From: Trichaptum fuscoviolaceum
Lineage: Eukaryota; Basidiomycota; Agaricomycetes; Hymenochaetales; Trichaptaceae
Direction: 5' to 3'
DNA: 64,000 nt
Assembly: GCA_910574455.1 (NCBI GenBank)
Contig: CAJSYZ010000012.1
Location: 1,295,317-1,359,316 of the forward strand
Shown here one piece after another: positions 63,035-64,000 of the stretch. The notes under the pieces were generated by a model. It made no database searches. It saw only the letters and a program-made list of their open reading frames with translations, and had not been told where the DNA came from. The position numbers and the translations under genes were made by a program. The first letter of the stretch is position 1; each line of letters starts with the position of its first letter.

Positions 63035-64000
63035 TTATGAGAAGTCCTCGATATCGTCGTTATCAAGCCAAGATCCTACAGCTATCTCCTCTGTTGATTC
63101 TACTTCTGCCTGTTTCCGCTTCCGCTCATACCCCTCCGCACCGCCACGCCTATTGTCGATCGCCTCGGTTTCGTTATCGACGATGTCATTGTCGTCCAAG
63201 ACCTTTTCCGCACCGAGCCCACCTGACCTTGAGAAGTTCAGATACGAGAATGCCAGATGAGAGGAAGGCGGTGGTCGCAGCGCTGGTGTAGGTTGTAGTG
63301 AATCACTCTTCGCCACACGCCGGCTCAAGGCCCTTAAAACCGCGCCCATCTCTTGCACGACTTCATTATGTGTGTAATTGCGATTCCTCGTGCTTCCCGA
63401 TACTACTTCGTCTTCATGCCCGTATTCGTACTCCGAGCCATATTCTGCGAGCCACCCCCGCGTATCCGCCACGGCATCCTCAGCGATACGCTGCGTTTTC
63501 AATGCATCGAAAAAAGCTGGCTTGTACATTTTCTGCCCGCGCCGCGGCACTGGGGAGGGTAGCGAATGCAACGTCCCGAGTGTGAGGAGGTGAAACTGAT
63601 GTGGGTTCGTCTTGTACCACTTGGATTTTACGATTGAGCTTTCAGCAGACTGAAGTGTGCTAAAAATCACCAACCTGTTCGCCTCCGCTAGCATCAATCC
63701 AACTGAGCCAATCGCAAACACCTTCGCATTCTTCAAGCTCGTCGCAGAACTGAGGGTAGTTTTGGTGAATATAGAGGGAGAAAAGGCTCGTATCGACAGG
63801 AGAGTCTGCGTAAAGAGTCTAATCAAACTAATTAGTAGATATACGACATGGATAATGGAGAGTATTTTTACGTCAATATCCACTCTACTCGTCTGCCTAT
63901 GGTGATCAGACAACCAGGCAGGAAGGGGAGGAGGATTCCTTAGGCGCCGATCGAGCTCCTGGTCCCGGAGTTTGTCTTTCGCAGATGCTGAAGAGCTAGG
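63035..64000 (-). CDS. RAD17: RAD17 checkpoint clamp loader, copy 2, partial at window edge
   Basis: The C-terminal three exons are visible on the minus strand: 63035-63619, 63675-63818 and 63872 to beyond 64000. They match copy 1 exons 8-10 with a few substitutions (for example Thr to Ala before EYGSEYEY, and Gln to His in the NYTQ stretch). No lesion is seen in this part. The N-terminal ATPase half lies outside the window, so it is not known whether this copy is complete. Confidence 0.88.
   Translation of the reverse strand, partial: PSSSASAKDKLRDQELDRRLRNPPPLPAWLSDHHRQTSRVDIDVKILSIIHVVYLLISLIRLFTQTLLSIRAFSPSIFTKTTLSSATSLKNAKVFAIGSVGLMLAEANRLVIFSTLQSAESSIVKSKWYKTNPHQFHLLTLGTLHSLPSPVPRRGQKMYKPAFFDALKTQRIAEDAVADTRGWLAEYGSEYEYGHEDEVVSGSTRNRNYTHNEVVQEMGAVLRALSRRVAKSDSLQPTPALRPPPSSHLAFSYLNFSRSGGLGAEKVLDDNDIVDNETEAIDNRRGGAEGYERKRKQAEVESTEEIAVGSWLDNDDIEDFS

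Larger units (their letters stand above)
51576..64000 (+). repeat. Tandem duplication, copy 2 (runs off the window)
   Basis: A direct repeat of 37182-49567 with scattered differences. Relative to copy 1 it has a shorter T run (52407-52416) and an inserted TIR element (52792-52900). The kinase lacks the extra G and OYE lacks the extra four bases. There is a 9-nt in-frame deletion and a stop in the small gene. A 15-bp tandem gain lies near 62310 and a deletion of about 22 nt near 62475. The rest of RAD17 should lie beyond 64000. Confidence 0.93.

Overview
The window reads as nuclear DNA of a filamentous basidiomycete, probably an agaricomycete. Genes are dense, lie on both strands, and are cut by many short GT-AG introns, mostly about 50-60 nt. 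Exons are sometimes under 20 nt. Several gene types fit a fungus: a fused ARG5,6-type arginine enzyme, an alternative NADH dehydrogenase, and CmcJ/NvfI-type oxygenases. I rebuilt exon structures by hand from splice sites, reading phase and family resemblance. No alignment or database search was run.

Layout, left part (1-37181). In order: mitochondrial alternative NADH dehydrogenase (+); NYN-domain protein (+); small kinase-like protein (+); CUE-domain ER protein (-); ribose-5-phosphate isomerase (-); TFB5 subunit of TFIIH (+); an intron-containing tRNA-Pro; a small CsbD-like protein (-); a low-complexity SYG/Asn repeat protein (-); a gene-poor 3 kb; a C2H2 zinc-finger protein (-); a second gene-poor 3 kb; a four-TM membrane protein (+); bifunctional ARG5,6 (+); three CmcJ/NvfI-family paralogues (+,-,+); and a 600-residue disordered protein (-). 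The metabolic genes cover mitochondrial NADH oxidation, the pentose phosphate pathway and arginine synthesis. Apart from the oxygenase trio they do not form an obvious cluster.

Right part (37182-64000). A segment of about 14.4 kb (37182-51575) is repeated in direct tandem from 51576 and runs off the right edge. Each unit carries a GC-rich zone with about 158-bp internal repeats, a Ser/Thr kinase with a very acidic tail, a gene-poor 3.6 kb, a small unknown gene, an Old Yellow Enzyme (OYE) gene and RAD17.

The two copies have decayed in complementary ways. Copy 1 has a 1-nt insertion in the kinase and a 4-nt insertion in OYE. Copy 2 has a stop codon in the small gene and a roughly 100-bp terminal-inverted-repeat element absent from copy 1. 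Either this is a recent tandem duplication keeping one good copy of each gene, or two haplotypes of a dikaryon were joined in the assembly. The sequence alone cannot separate these.
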